Shown: positions 1 through 8,653, counted from the stretch's first letter. The stretch is 64,000 bases of DNA from JBBIMP01 sp037444305 (GCA_037444305.1 JBBIMP010000015.1:51290-115289), one strand, 5' to 3'. The notes: generated by a model not told the origin, from the letters alone. A program made the numbers and translations.

Positions 1-1
1 C

Positions 2-655
2 GAACCGACCGGCGAGGTCAGGCACGTCGTCCGCCTGAATCGGATGCTGGCGGCCATGACCGGCGCGGCTGAAACCCTTGAGAAAGTCGTGCTGGAGGAA
101 GGCCAAACCGACCGGCAGGCGATCGATTCGCGGTTGGCCGCGGAGCAACTATCCCGTTTCGCCGTCATCAACCCCGGGGGAGGCTGGCCAACGAAGAGGT
201 GGCCGGCGAAATTGTATGGGAGACTGGCGGAGAGGATCATCACCAAACTCGACCTCCCGGTAGTGGTGACTACCGGCCCCGGCGAGGAAGGGATGTACGA
301 GGAGATGGCAGCCCAATGCGGATCGAGGAAGCCGGTTCACTTCCACGTTCCCTTCCTGCAGTTGATCCCTCTGCTCCGGAGGGCCCGTCTAATGATCGGC
401 GGCGATACCGGTCCATTTCACCTGGCCTGCGCCCTGGAGACGCCGGTCGTGGGGATTTTTGGCCCCACCTCGACAGAGCGCAACGGGCCCTGGACGGACA
501 GGGATAAAACGGTCGGACTGCTCCTTCCGTGCAGTCCTTGTTACGGGCGCACCTGCCCGACGCAGAACGAGTGCATGGATATCCCGGTCGATGACGTATT
601 CGACGCCGTTTTGCGCAGAATCGAGAACACCGATGAACTACGCCAAATGGATTGA
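2..655 (+). CDS. Glycosyltransferase family 9 (LPS heptosyltransferase-like), C-terminal part
   Basis: The reading frame is open to the window edge, so the N-terminal half is missing; about 217 residues remain. The visible part is the C-terminal nucleotide-sugar binding Rossmann domain of GT9 enzymes: the strand ending INPGGGWPTKRWP, the GGDTGPFHLACAL signature, and GIFGPTSTERNGPW are typical of ADP-heptose:LPS heptosyltransferases. A Cys-rich stretch (PCSPCYGRTCP) near the C-terminus is common in this family. The family transfers heptose from ADP-heptose to lipid A-core at the inner face of the inner membrane. The stop overlaps the start of the following DUF3108 gene by 23 bases, suggesting one transcript. 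The sugar specificity cannot be told from sequence. Confidence 0.9.
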   Translation, partial: EPTGEVRHVVRLNRMLAAMTGAAETLEKVVLEEGQTDRQAIDSRLAAEQLSRFAVINPGGGWPTKRWPAKLYGRLAERIITKLDLPVVVTTGPGEEGMYEEMAAQCGSRKPVHFHVPFLQLIPLLRRARLMIGGDTGPFHLACALETPVVGIFGPTSTERNGPWTDRDKTVGLLLPCSPCYGRTCPTQNECMDIPVDDVFDAVLRRIENTDELRQMD

Positions 656-1493
656 TCCGCATGCAGCCCGGCGATGGGTCTGCGGCGCAATGGCGATGAG
701 CTTTGCCGTCGTTGCGGCCGCGGGGCCCCAAACCGCTGCGGCACCCGCCGCCGGAGCCGATGGCCTGCCCTTCGCTCCCGGAGAGAGGCTTGTTTTCAGA
801 GTCGAGTGGAATCCCCCGTGGTACCTCTTCTTCCTGCCCTCGATGGAGGCAGGAGAAGCCATTCTGAGCATAGCTGGAGAGCAGGAGAACGGAGACCTCA
901 AGCTGTTCAAGATCGTCTTCCAGGCAAGATCGAGCGGCACCCTTGCCAGGCTCGCCGGCGTGGAGATCAACGACCATTTCGAGTTCTACACGAGCCCGGG
1001 CAGCTTTTGCACTACGAGTGTCTCGAAGAGGATACGCGAAGGCAAGAGAAAGAGGGACATCGATGTGACGTATTTCCCGGATGCGCGGCGGCTCTACATC
1101 AGGGAGGTCAACGTCGCTGCCGACCCGCCCAGGGTAGATATCGACAAGTACGTCGAGGCTGTCCCCCCCTGCGTGCAGGACCTGTTCTCGGCCCTCTACT
1201 CGATGAGGCAAAGGGAACTCAGGCTGGGCGCTGCACACCGGACCCTTGTGGGGGACAACGACCGGGTGAAGGAAATCGAGGCCCGGGTCGAAAAGAAGGA
1301 GTTTGTGAACACCCCCTCGGGACGCTACGAAACCTGGAAGGTGAACACGGTGGCGCTCCTGGGCGGTCTCTTCAAGGACGGCGGACAGTTCCGCATCTGG
1401 ATGACGGCGGACGGGCGCAAAGTGCCAGTCAAGTTTGAGGCCAGGGTCGGGCTGGGAAAAGTCTCCGGCGAGCTCAAACAGATGACCCAATAG
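633..1493 (+). CDS. DUF3108 family exported protein
   Basis: 286 residues. ATG at 633 is chosen because it gives an N-terminus with an Ala-rich hydrophobic signal-like stretch (about residues 17-37) ahead of the DUF3108 fold; a longer frame upstream only shadows the heptosyltransferase. DUF3108 hallmarks visible are the opening FAPGERLVFRVEWN, the strand LFKIVFQARSSG, the motif VQDLFSALYSMR and the C-terminal AGEL-like RVGLGKVSGEL. The function of DUF3108 is not established; members are periplasmic beta-rich proteins often beside LPS or lipid genes. It overlaps the heptosyltransferase gene, so an envelope role is plausible but inferred. Confidence 0.85.
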   Translation: MNYAKWIDPHAARRWVCGAMAMSFAVVAAAGPQTAAAPAAGADGLPFAPGERLVFRVEWNPPWYLFFLPSMEAGEAILSIAGEQENGDLKLFKIVFQARSSGTLARLAGVEINDHFEFYTSPGSFCTTSVSKRIREGKRKRDIDVTYFPDARRLYIREVNVAADPPRVDIDKYVEAVPPCVQDLFSALYSMRQRELRLGAAHRTLVGDNDRVKEIEARVEKKEFVNTPSGRYETWKVNTVALLGGLFKDGGQFRIWMTADGRKVPVKFEARVGLGKVSGELKQMTQ

Positions 1494-1496
1494 CGG

Positions 1497-1873
1497 GTGC
1501 CGGAGCCGGCCATAAGCCGAATTCTGTTTCCCCGGAATCCGGGGGGGCAATCATTCGTCTGGTCCCCGGATCGCCCCGGGGATCTAGCAGTCTACCCAAA
1601 AGCGTCGGACGGGCCATCCTTATCTCTTGCGAGAGCGCTTTTCTATTTGACCTTGCTCCGTGTGGGGTTTGCCCTGCCGCCTCTGTTACCAGGGGCGCGG
1701 TGCGCTCTTACCGCACCTTTTCACCCTTACCCCCGAAGGGGGCGGTATATTTTCTGTGGCACTTTCCGTAGGGTCGCCCCTCCCTCGCGTTACGAGGCAC
1801 ACTGCCCTGTGGAGTTCGGACTTTCCTCGATCCTGCGAGCAGGACCGCGATTGCCTGTCCGGCTCCGGCACTC
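1497..1873 (-). ncRNA. rnpB: RNase P RNA, bacterial class A
   Basis: On the minus strand the sequence carries the universally conserved RNase P cores: GAGGAAAGTCCGAACTCC (P4 5' strand region), ACAGGGCAG, a CAGAAAATATACCGCC block, GGTAAGGGTGAAAAGGTGCG followed by GTAAGAGCGCACCG, GCAAGGTCAAATAG, and near the 3' end CAGAATTCGGCTTATGG. Positions 1859-1871 and 1497-1509 are exact 13-base complements and form helix P1, which fixes both ends. A TATGAT box at 1877-1882 lies six to seven bases before the predicted 5' end. The RNA is the catalytic subunit that matures tRNA 5' ends. It lies 64 bases downstream of recA on the same strand and converges on the DUF3108 gene. Confidence 0.95.
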
Positions 1874-1937
1874 CCCATCATAGACCGGCCCGGCAGCCGG
1901 CGCCACCGCTATTTGCCTGGGCCGCAAGTCCGGCGCT

Positions 1938-2972
1938 TCAGGCCTTTTTGTCTTTGCTCTCGGACGCGGGCTTCTTGAGGCCGAGCAGCTCACGGACCTT
2001 GCCGTCCATCTCCTGCGCAGTTTCGGGGTGCTCGCGCAGGAACTGCTTGGCGTTCTCTCTTCCCTGGCCCAGCCGCTCACCCTGATAACTGAACCAGGAA
2101 CCGCTCTTCTCCACGATCTTGTGGTTCACCGCCAGATCCAGGAGATCGCCTTCGTAGGAAATGCCGACATTGTAGAGAATGTCGAACTCGGCTTCCCGGA
2201 ACGGCGGGGCGAGCTTGTTCTTGACCACCTTCGCCCGGGTCCGGCTTCCCACCATGGAATCGCCGTCCTTGATGGCGCCAATTCTGCGGATGTCCACCCT
2301 TATGGAGGAGTAGAACTTCAGCGCCCTGCCCCCCGTGGTGGTTTCCGGGTTGCCGAACATCACGCCGATCTTTTCCCTCATCTGGTTGATGAAAATCATG
2401 CAGGTGCTGGATTTTGCGACGATTGCGGTGAGCTTCCTCAGGGCCTGCGACATCAGCCGTGCCTGCAGTCCGGGCAGCGAATCGCCCATCTCGCCCTCGA
2501 GTTCGGCGCGGGGCACCAGAGCGGCCACGGAATCTATGACCAGAATGTCGATGGCACCGCTCCTGACCAGCACTTCCGCGATTTCCAGCGCCTGTTCGCC
2601 CGAGTCCGGCTGCGAGACCAAAATTTCGTCGGTGTTCACGCCCAGCAGCTTGGCGTAGGCGGCGTCCATCGCATGTTCGGCGTCGATGAAGGCGGCGGTT
2701 CCGCCCAGCTTCTGCGCCTGCGCGATGGCGTGCAGCGCCAGCGTCGTCTTGCCGCTCGATTCCGGTCCGAAAATCTCCACCACCCGCCCCTTGGGAAACC
2801 CGCCGATGCCGAGGGCCGCATCGAGAGAAATCGAGCCTGACGATATCGCCTTTACGCCGGCCGCCTCGCCCTTGTCGCCGAGGCGCATGATGGATCCCTT
2901 GCCGAACTGCTTTTCGATCTGAGTCAAAGCCAGGTCAATCGCCTTGTTTCTGCTGCTCCGGTCGTCTGTCAT
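1938..2972 (-). CDS. recA: Recombinase RecA
   Basis: 344 residues, normal family length. Walker A GPESSGKTT lies at residues 69-77, followed by the typical AFIDAEHA, the L1 region, and L2 FINQMREKIGVMFGNPETTTGGRAL. ATG at 2972 is chosen over upstream in-frame codons because it is preceded by an AGGAA Shine-Dalgarno and starts where RecA homology begins (MTDDRSSRNKAIDLAL). RecA forms filaments on single-stranded DNA, promotes strand exchange and activates LexA self-cleavage. I could not find a recognisable LexA operator in the 390-base upstream region, so SOS control is not shown by the sequence. Confidence 0.98.
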   Translation of the reverse strand: MTDDRSSRNKAIDLALTQIEKQFGKGSIMRLGDKGEAAGVKAISSGSISLDAALGIGGFPKGRVVEIFGPESSGKTTLALHAIAQAQKLGGTAAFIDAEHAMDAAYAKLLGVNTDEILVSQPDSGEQALEIAEVLVRSGAIDILVIDSVAALVPRAELEGEMGDSLPGLQARLMSQALRKLTAIVAKSSTCMIFINQMREKIGVMFGNPETTTGGRALKFYSSIRVDIRRIGAIKDGDSMVGSRTRAKVVKNKLAPPFREAEFDILYNVGISYEGDLLDLAVNHKIVEKSGSWFSYQGERLGQGRENAKQFLREHPETAQEMDGKVRELLGLKKPASESKDKKA

Positions 2973-3364
2973 CCGATCTTTCCTTTGAACATTCCGGCCG
3001 TCGCTCCGGCCATCTTGCTCCGTGCGCCCCTTGTCCCGCCCTGCCTCGGGCGACAAGCCCGGCGCGAGGTGCTGTTTTGGATCCCAATTCCGTTCCCAGT
3101 TCCTAATGTCCTAACGACCCGGCCGTCTACTGAGCCACGAAAAGTCCATGATCCCCCGCTGGCTCCGCCGCAGGGTTCGTCCCGCGTGCGCTGCCGCCCG
3201 CGTATCCCGCCCGGCCGCGCTCAATCGTATCACGAGCACCGCACTCGAGTGCGCTTATTTCTCCCCGCCGTCGGTCGGCGAGACTCCGTGGAACGAGGAT
3301 GGTTGCAATCGCCGGTGATTGTTTCTAGAATCACTCCTCTCGGTTGTTTCCCAAGGAGGTGGGA
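2973..3364. other. Divergent intergenic region between recA and the enoyl reductase gene
   Basis: This 392-base gene-free stretch must carry promoters for both flanking genes. I see GC-rich imperfect hairpins around 3040-3060 and closely spaced GTTC words near 3090-3105 but no convincing -35/-10 pair and no SOS box. No ORF with a ribosome binding site is present. Confidence 0.6.
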
Positions 3365-4171
3365 TTGAGCATTCCGCAGCAGGAACGGAAATGGGCGCTT
3401 GTTCTCGGCGCTTCCAGCGGCTTCGGAGCGGCCTGCAGCATCGCGCTGGCCCGCAGCGGCTGCGACATCATCGGTGTGCATCTCGACCGCCGCGCCACGC
3501 TCCCGGCGGCGGAGAAGGTCGCGGAGGAGGTGCGTGGGGAGGGCCGCCAAGCGCTTTTCTTCAACATCAACGCGGCGGATGCCGACCGGCGGGCGGCCGT
3601 AGTCTCAGCGATCATCCCCGAGGTGCGGGTAACCGCAGGATCCGGAATCCACGTCCTGCTTCACTCGCTGGCCTTCGGCACGCTGAAGCCCTACATCGCC
3701 GCTAGCAGGGACGCAGCCATCAAGCCGGCCGACATGAACATGACGCTGGACATCATGGCCCACAGCCTCGTCTACTGGGTCCAGGACCTCTTCGCTGCCG
3801 GCCTGCTGGCCCGCGGGGCGCAGGTCGTCGCGCTGACCAGCGCAGGCAGCCACAGGGTTTGGAAGAGCTACGGGGCGGTATCGGCTGCCAAGGCAGCCCT
3901 GGAAGCGCACATCCGGCAATTGGCCGTGGAGCTGGCTCCCCACGGAATCGCCGCCAATGCCATCCAGGCGGGAGTGACGGATACGCCCGCGGCGCGGAAG
4001 ATCCCGGGCAGCGAGGCCATGTTCGCTCGTGCCCTCGAATCCAATCCGGGCGGGCGGCTCACGCTCCCCGAGGACGTGGCCCGCTTCCTCGTGACGCTCA
4101 GCCGCAGTGCGGCGCACTGGATGACGGGAAACGTACTCAGAGTCGACGGCGGCGAGGATATTTCCGGTTAG
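3365..4171 (+). CDS. SDR-family enoyl-ACP reductase, FabL/FabI-like
   Basis: A 268-residue short-chain dehydrogenase. The N-terminal NAD(P) motif is GASSGFG and the catalytic pair is Y-x6-K (YGAVSAAK), the spacing found in enoyl-ACP reductases of the FabI/FabL type rather than the Y-x3-K of ordinary SDRs. The C-terminus AAHWMTGNVLRVDGGEDISG also fits. The start is taken as TTG at 3365 because a strong AAGGAGG Shine-Dalgarno at 3353-3359 sits five bases before it; the upstream TTG at 3344 would place that site inside the coding sequence. Such enzymes reduce the trans-2 double bond in the last step of fatty-acid elongation. Cofactor and chain preference are not readable; a non-FabI SDR role is possible. 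Confidence 0.8.
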   Translation: MSIPQQERKWALVLGASSGFGAACSIALARSGCDIIGVHLDRRATLPAAEKVAEEVRGEGRQALFFNINAADADRRAAVVSAIIPEVRVTAGSGIHVLLHSLAFGTLKPYIAASRDAAIKPADMNMTLDIMAHSLVYWVQDLFAAGLLARGAQVVALTSAGSHRVWKSYGAVSAAKAALEAHIRQLAVELAPHGIAANAIQAGVTDTPAARKIPGSEAMFARALESNPGGRLTLPEDVARFLVTLSRSAAHWMTGNVLRVDGGEDISG

Positions 4172-4193
4172 CCCCGGGTGGAGAAAACCTTTG

Positions 4194-4222
4194 TTGACTC
4201 AACATCATCCGGCTGCTAATAT
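4194..4222 (+). promoter_or_regulatory. Sigma-70 type promoter of rpmB
   Basis: TTGACT at 4194-4199, a 17-base spacer and TAATAT at 4217-4222; a start near 4229 gives a leader of about 19 bases before rpmB. Confidence 0.7.
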
Positions 4223-4247
4223 TCCGCTTTTTTGATCGGAGTCTGTG

Positions 4248-4442
4248 ATGCCAAGGCAATGCTATGTCTGCGCCAAAACCCCGGTTTTCGGCCGTACCAT
4301 CTCTCATGCGCACAACGTGAGTTCCCGCAAATTCAACCCGAATCTGCAGAGTGTCCGGATTCTGGAAAAGGGTTCCGTCAAGCGCGTGCGCATCTGCACC
4401 CGCTGCCTGCGCTCCGGACGCGTCCAGAAGGCCGGCAGCTAG
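4248..4442 (+). CDS. rpmB: 50S ribosomal protein L28
   Basis: 64 residues. The N-terminus MPRQCYVCAKTPVFGRTISH and the C-terminal CTRCLRSGRV show two CxxC pairs (C5/C8 and C51/C54), the zinc-ribbon form of L28. The ATG at 4248 follows a GGAG Shine-Dalgarno at about 4238-4241. L28 is a large-subunit protein. Here it stands alone under its own promoter instead of beside rpmG. Its TAG stop shares the CTAG palindrome at 4439-4442 with the convergent ridA stop. Confidence 0.95.
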   Translation: MPRQCYVCAKTPVFGRTISHAHNVSSRKFNPNLQSVRILEKGSVKRVRICTRCLRSGRVQKAGS

Positions 4443-4816
4443 GCAACCGCCACCAGATCAATCTCCACCAGCGCTTCTTTCGGAAGACGGGCAGCCTCGA
4501 TCGTCGATCGAGCCGGCCTGGCCGAGCCCAGGTATCTCGCATAGATTTCGTTAACCCGGCCGAAATCCTCCAGATTCCTGAGGTAAAGGGTGGCTTTTAC
4601 GGCCTTTTCGAGGCCGCTCCCCGCGGCTTCAAGAATTGCTTTCAAATTGAGAAACACCTGTTCCGTCTGCCCCTCGATGTCTTCTCGCGCAATGGTGCCG
4701 GCAGCCGGATCGATGGCGATCTGGCCCGAAACGAAGACAAGTCCACCGGCCTTGACCGCCTGCGAATAAGGACCGATGGGCGCCGGCGCCCCCGTCGTCA
4801 GGATGATCTCTGGCAT
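4439..4816 (-). CDS. ridA: RidA/YjgF-family enamine/imine deaminase
   Basis: 125 residues, the standard length. Family signatures are GAPAPIGPYSQAVKAGG at the N-terminus, VFVSGQIAIDP, and the C-terminal PARSTIEAARLPKEALVEID containing the conserved Arg that binds the substrate carboxylate and a Glu late in the chain. RidA hydrolyses reactive enamine/imine intermediates released by PLP enzymes such as threonine dehydratase. It begins 22 bases after the rel stop and is probably co-transcribed with it. The stop overlaps that of rpmB tail to tail. Confidence 0.93.
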   Translation of the reverse strand: MPEIILTTGAPAPIGPYSQAVKAGGLVFVSGQIAIDPAAGTIAREDIEGQTEQVFLNLKAILEAAGSGLEKAVKATLYLRNLEDFGRVNEIYARYLGSARPARSTIEAARLPKEALVEIDLVAVA

Positions 4817-4837
4817 TGTATCCCCCGATGAGAAAAG

Positions 4838-7006
4838 TTATATTACGGCGCCTGCGCGGTTCACCTCGTCGATGCCCTTGATCGATTTCAGCGCCTGCAT
4901 GATCTTCTGGAGGTGGGTCTTGTTCTCCACCTCGAGCGTCAAGTCGACGCCGGCCCGCCCGTCGCTGAGCACCAACGAACGGGACTCCCGGATATTGGCC
5001 TTTAGATCCGATATCGAGGAGGCGATGTCGGCAAGCATCCCCTGCCGGTCTTCGACGATCAGGGAGAGATCGACGCAGTAGACCTCGTCCTGCGCCGCGC
5101 TCACCCACTCGACTTCGGTGACCCGGTCGGAACCGAGAAGATTCAGCATGTTGGGGCAGGTGCTCGTGTGCACCGAGACCCCCTTTCCCCTGGTTATGTA
5201 ACCTACGATATCATCGCCCTTAATCGGGTTGCAGCAGCCCGCCCGGTAGACCAGCAGGCCGCCTTGTCCCTTGACGGTGATCTTCGCCTCCCCCCTGCCA
5301 AGGACCTTCTTCACGGCTTGGGCAATGCCCGAAAAGCTTTTCTTTTCCTCAGCGACGCCGTCGGCCTCCCGTTCGGGGTAGAGCGCCGCCAGCATCTGCC
5401 GCGGCGATATCTTCCCGAATCCGACGGCCGGGTACAGCTCCTCGATTTTCTTCAGTCCCAGCTCCGTGAGTGCTGCATCCAGCCCTTCGTGGCCCAGCAC
5501 CTTCTTCCAGCTGACACCGAACCGCCGCGCCTGCTTTTCCATCAGCTTCCGCCCCAGCTCCGCTGCGTCGACCCGTTCCTTCTGATTGATCCAGTTCTTG
5601 ATGCGGTTCCGGGCCCGGGACGTCTTCACGAAGGAGAGCCAATCCCTGCTCGGTCCCGACTCCTTGGATGTCAGGATCTCCACGACCTCGCCGTTCTTGA
5701 GGCTGTAACGCAGCGGCACGATCCGGTTGTTCACCCTTGCGCCGATGCAGTGGTGCCCCACCTGGGTGTGAATCGCATAGGCAAAGTCCACCGGGGTGGC
5801 GTCCCGCGGGAGGGTGATCACCTCGCCTTTCGGCGTAAAGCAATAGACCTCATCGGGGTACAGGTCGATCCGAAGGCTGCTCAGGAAATCGCGGGCGTCC
5901 CGGATTTCGTTCTGCGAATCGATCAGCTGCCGGAGCCAGCGGAACTGTTCTTCCCCCTCGGTGGCGCCGGTTTTCCCCTCCTTGTATTTCCAGTGCGCCG
6001 CGATTCCCTCCTCCGCAATCCGGTGCATCTCCTGCGTGCGGATCTGGATTTCAAAGGGCTGCCCGTTGCGGCCGATTACGGAGGTATGCAGCGACTGGTA
6101 GAGGTTCGGCCGCGGGATGGCGATGTAGTCCTTGATCCTCCCCGGCACCGGCTTCCACATGTTGTGGAGTATGCCCAGCGTGGTGTAACAGTTCTTCACG
6201 GAATCGGTGATCACGCGGATGGCGATGAAGTCGAACACCTCGTCGATACTGATCTTCTGCCGCTTCATCTTATTGTAGACGCCGTAAATCCGCTTGATCC
6301 GGCTTTCGAGCGTGGCGGGGATATTATGCTCCTCGAGTTCCCCGCGGATGGCTTCCTTGGTCTCGACGATGAAATCCTCGCTCACCGCGCGCCGCGCTTC
6401 GATGAGGGCGACGGTGTGCTGGTAGGCGGCCGGGTCGAGGAAGCCGAAGGACAGATCCTCCAGCTCGCCGCGGATCCGGGCCATTCCCAGGCGGTGCGCC
6501 AGGGGGGCGTATATCTCCAGCGTCTCCCCGGAGATCCGCTCCCGCTTGTCCGCCGGAAGGTACTGCAGGGTTCGCATGTTGTGCAGCCGGTCGGCCAGCT
6601 TGACGAAGAGAACCCGGATATCCTCCACCATGGCGAGGAGCATCTTGCGGAAGTTCTCCGCCTGCGTCTGGTGCCGGGAGGTGAACTGGACCTGGGAGAT
6701 TTTCGTGACCCCATCCACGATCAGGTAAACATCGTCGCCGAACTGGCGCCGGAGCTCTTCCGGCGTCATCAGCGTGTCTTCCAGCACGTCGTGGAGCAGG
6801 CCCGCCGTCACGGTGACCGCATCCAGCTTGAGCTCGGCCAGGATGTTGGCCACTTCCAGCGGATGGGTGAGGTAGGGCTCGCCGTTCATGCGCAGCTGGC
6901 CCTTGTGGGATTTTGCGGATACGACATATCCCCGCTGGATCAGGTCCAACGAGGAATCGGGGTGGTACAGCCTGACCTTTTCCGCGAGATCCTCGAAGCG
7001 AATCAT
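4838..7006 (-). CDS. rel: Bifunctional (p)ppGpp synthetase/hydrolase, RelA/SpoT family
   Basis: 722 residues, full length. Domains in order: HD hydrolase with HPLEVAN and HDVLEDT (HD at 72-73) and HNMRTLQYLP; synthetase domain with RIKDYIAIPRPNLYQSLHT and EIQIRTQEMHRIAEEG; TGS domain starting near LYPDEVYCFTPKGEVI; and a C-terminal ACT domain (residues about 645-722). Both HD residues and the synthetase Tyr/Gln region are intact, so both activities are expected. The enzyme makes and degrades the alarmone ppGpp in response to uncharged tRNA on the ribosome. It is the only Rel homologue in the window; ridA follows on the same strand. Confidence 0.97.
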   Translation of the reverse strand: MIRFEDLAEKVRLYHPDSSLDLIQRGYVVSAKSHKGQLRMNGEPYLTHPLEVANILAELKLDAVTVTAGLLHDVLEDTLMTPEELRRQFGDDVYLIVDGVTKISQVQFTSRHQTQAENFRKMLLAMVEDIRVLFVKLADRLHNMRTLQYLPADKRERISGETLEIYAPLAHRLGMARIRGELEDLSFGFLDPAAYQHTVALIEARRAVSEDFIVETKEAIRGELEEHNIPATLESRIKRIYGVYNKMKRQKISIDEVFDFIAIRVITDSVKNCYTTLGILHNMWKPVPGRIKDYIAIPRPNLYQSLHTSVIGRNGQPFEIQIRTQEMHRIAEEGIAAHWKYKEGKTGATEGEEQFRWLRQLIDSQNEIRDARDFLSSLRIDLYPDEVYCFTPKGEVITLPRDATPVDFAYAIHTQVGHHCIGARVNNRIVPLRYSLKNGEVVEILTSKESGPSRDWLSFVKTSRARNRIKNWINQKERVDAAELGRKLMEKQARRFGVSWKKVLGHEGLDAALTELGLKKIEELYPAVGFGKISPRQMLAALYPEREADGVAEEKKSFSGIAQAVKKVLGRGEAKITVKGQGGLLVYRAGCCNPIKGDDIVGYITRGKGVSVHTSTCPNMLNLLGSDRVTEVEWVSAAQDEVYCVDLSLIVEDRQGMLADIASSISDLKANIRESRSLVLSDGRAGVDLTLEVENKTHLQKIMQALKSIKGIDEVNRAGAVI

Positions 7007-7084
7007 ATCATCTCAGCCCAGGAGGCATTATAGAGAATGAGCGTGCCTCCGGAAAAGGATCCGCGCCGCGGAAATTTTCTGCCG

Positions 7085-7129
7085 CAAAAAAAATCCGGTC
7101 CGGGCCATGACGCTTCGCCCGGACCGGAT
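7085..7129 (-). terminator. Intrinsic terminator after the TonB-system operon
   Basis: Arms 7093-7105 and 7117-7129 are exact 13-base complements (ATCCGGTCCGGGC) with an 11-base loop, followed on the minus strand by eight T residues (7086-7093 on the plus strand). It ends the transcript of the TPR lipoprotein gene. Confidence 0.9.
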
Positions 7130-7163
7130 GTGCAAGATCCAGTCAAAAACCCTGGATGGCGTT

Positions 7164-7949
7164 CTATTTGGCCAACTTCTTGGGTTTCTTGGCCTCTTCC
7201 TCCTCGGCCTTCAGCCGGAGGGCAAGTGCCTTCTGGGCCACCAGGTCCGCCTGCCGGATGAGCTCTTTCTTGGCGTTCTCATCGGTCTCGAACTTGGCCT
7301 TCTCCCGCCAGAGGAGGTTCTGGTACTCCATCGCATCGAAGAAGGCCGGGCGCAACTGAATGGCCTTGTCCAGCGCATCCAGCCCTTCCTGAACGTTCGC
7401 CAGCGTCACGGCCTTCTCTTCGGGGCTCATGAATTCGATGTTCTCCCCCTGCAGGCCGGTCCGCCGGATGGATTCGTCGAAGTCGATCACCGCGATCCGG
7501 TACAGCGCCTCCGCATTGTTGGGATCGACTTCCTGGATCTTGCGGCACCACTTCTTCGACTCCTCGACTTCCTTCATCTGGTAGTAGAGGCTGGCGATGC
7601 TTATCATGGCATTGATGTTGGGCGTGGCGGGATCGGCCATCTCCACGACTTCCTTGAAGGTGGCGATCGCCTTGTCGCCGTTCTCCTTGCTTCTGGGATC
7701 GGGCGAGCCCGGCACGAACTGGGAAGTATAGGTGGTCGCCAGGTACATCCGAGCGATTTCGAACTCGGGATCGAGCCGGATCGTTTCCTCGAAGTACTTG
7801 GCCGCCACCTCGTAGTTCTGTTCCGAAAACGCCTTCACTCCCTTGTTCAGATTGTCGCGCGCCCGCAGTTTGGTGATGAAGTTGCACCCGGACAGCGGCA
7901 GCACGGCAAGGAGTACCAGCAGCACCAGCCAGCGATTCTTGAAGCTCAT
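7164..7949 (-). CDS. TPR-repeat lipoprotein of the TonB-system operon
   Basis: 261 residues. The start ATG at 7949 has GGAGG seven bases upstream; the in-frame TTG at 7961 lies before that site. The N-terminus is a lipoprotein signal with lipobox LSGC (Cys at about residue 22). Tetratricopeptide-like helix pairs follow: GVKAFSEQNYEVAAKYFEETIRL fits the TPR consensus and later ones start at SIASLYYQMKEVEESKKW and IAVIDFDESI. The Lys/Glu-rich C-terminus is low complexity. As the last gene after tonB-exbB-exbD-exbD it may be an envelope scaffold for that energy-transducing complex, but this is inferred from position only. Confidence 0.85.
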   Translation of the reverse strand: MSFKNRWLVLLVLLAVLPLSGCNFITKLRARDNLNKGVKAFSEQNYEVAAKYFEETIRLDPEFEIARMYLATTYTSQFVPGSPDPRSKENGDKAIATFKEVVEMADPATPNINAMISIASLYYQMKEVEESKKWCRKIQEVDPNNAEALYRIAVIDFDESIRRTGLQGENIEFMSPEEKAVTLANVQEGLDALDKAIQLRPAFFDAMEYQNLLWREKAKFETDENAKKELIRQADLVAQKALALRLKAEEEEAKKPKKLAK

Positions 7950-7994
7950 TATGGCCTCCAAACAAAACTATGATTTTGACGCAGTCCAATTAAG

Positions 7995-8408
7995 CTAACG
8001 GATCTCCTCGGTGATCAGACCGATATCGCCGACGCCCGCGCCCTTTGCGATGTCGATAACCTTCACCACGTCACCGTAAGGGAGTTTCGCGCTGGCGCTG
8101 ATGAACATGTTCTTGTTCGCCCGCGCGCTGTAAATCTCCTGCAGCTTTGATCCGAGGGCGCTGATGTCGGTCGGTTCCTGGTTGACGGCGATCTGGGCCG
8201 ACTCCGACACCGAAACCACGATGACGCTGGGGTCGGCAATGGATTCGGCTCCCGGCGGCGGGGGCTGAGGCACCTTCACGTCCAGATCCATCTGCCGGAC
8301 CGGGGTGATCACCATGAAGATAATGAGAAGAACCAGCAGAATATCAATGTAGGGAGTGATATTGATATCCGCTTTGGCTCCTCCCGCTCCACCTGTTGAG
8401 ATTGCCAT
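7995..8408 (-). CDS. exbD: ExbD/TolR-family biopolymer transport protein (second copy)
   Basis: 137 residues: short cytoplasmic N-terminus, one membrane helix (about 20-40) with the conserved Asp in NITPYIDILLVLLIIFM, and a periplasmic domain. The Asp carries the proton in the ExbB-ExbD motor. A proline-rich linker (PQPPPPG) follows the helix. It differs clearly from the ExbD encoded upstream (139 residues), so the two are not recent duplicates. It is separated from that copy by 245 bases that hold a plus-strand terminator. Confidence 0.93.
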   Translation of the reverse strand: MAISTGGAGGAKADINITPYIDILLVLLIIFMVITPVRQMDLDVKVPQPPPPGAESIADPSVIVVSVSESAQIAVNQEPTDISALGSKLQEIYSARANKNMFISASAKLPYGDVVKVIDIAKGAGVGDIGLITEEIR

Positions 8409-8521
8409 GGAAAATTCCTACCTTTCTCGCTATTCAGTGAATTTCCTATGTCTGACCGCCGCAGGTCCCGCCGGGCCGCGGCCTTCGGGACCCCGCACGC
8501 CTCTGCCGGCCCGCAAAGTCG

Positions 8522-8557
8522 CCGCCGTCCCCCGGCGAGAGGGGGACGGCGGTTTTT
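8522..8557 (+). terminator. Terminator-like hairpin in plus orientation between two minus-strand exbD genes
   Basis: CCGCCGTCCCCC at 8522-8533, a seven-base loop, GGGGGACGGCGG at 8541-8552, then TTTTT at 8553-8557. The stem is a perfect 12 bp. The T tract is downstream only for plus-strand transcription, yet the flanking genes are all on the minus strand; for them it would be a plain intercistronic hairpin. Confidence 0.7.
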
Positions 8558-8653
8558 CCATGCTGCGGCCCGCAGGCGGGATGGCCGGTGGGCATGCCGG
8601 AGGCCTCCCAGCGTCCGGCTCCCGGCCGCCCCACGCGCCCGTGAGGAGGCGGT

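Noticed and set aside
2973..3364. SOS/LexA box upstream of recA
   Set aside because: Neither CGAAC-N4-GTTCG nor GTTC-N7-GTTC spacing could be found; the nearby GTTC words are three bases apart.
5168..7033. Long plus-strand open frame (621 codons) opposite rel
   Set aside because: It is the antisense shadow of a clear Rel protein in GC-rich DNA, with low-complexity composition and no ribosome site.
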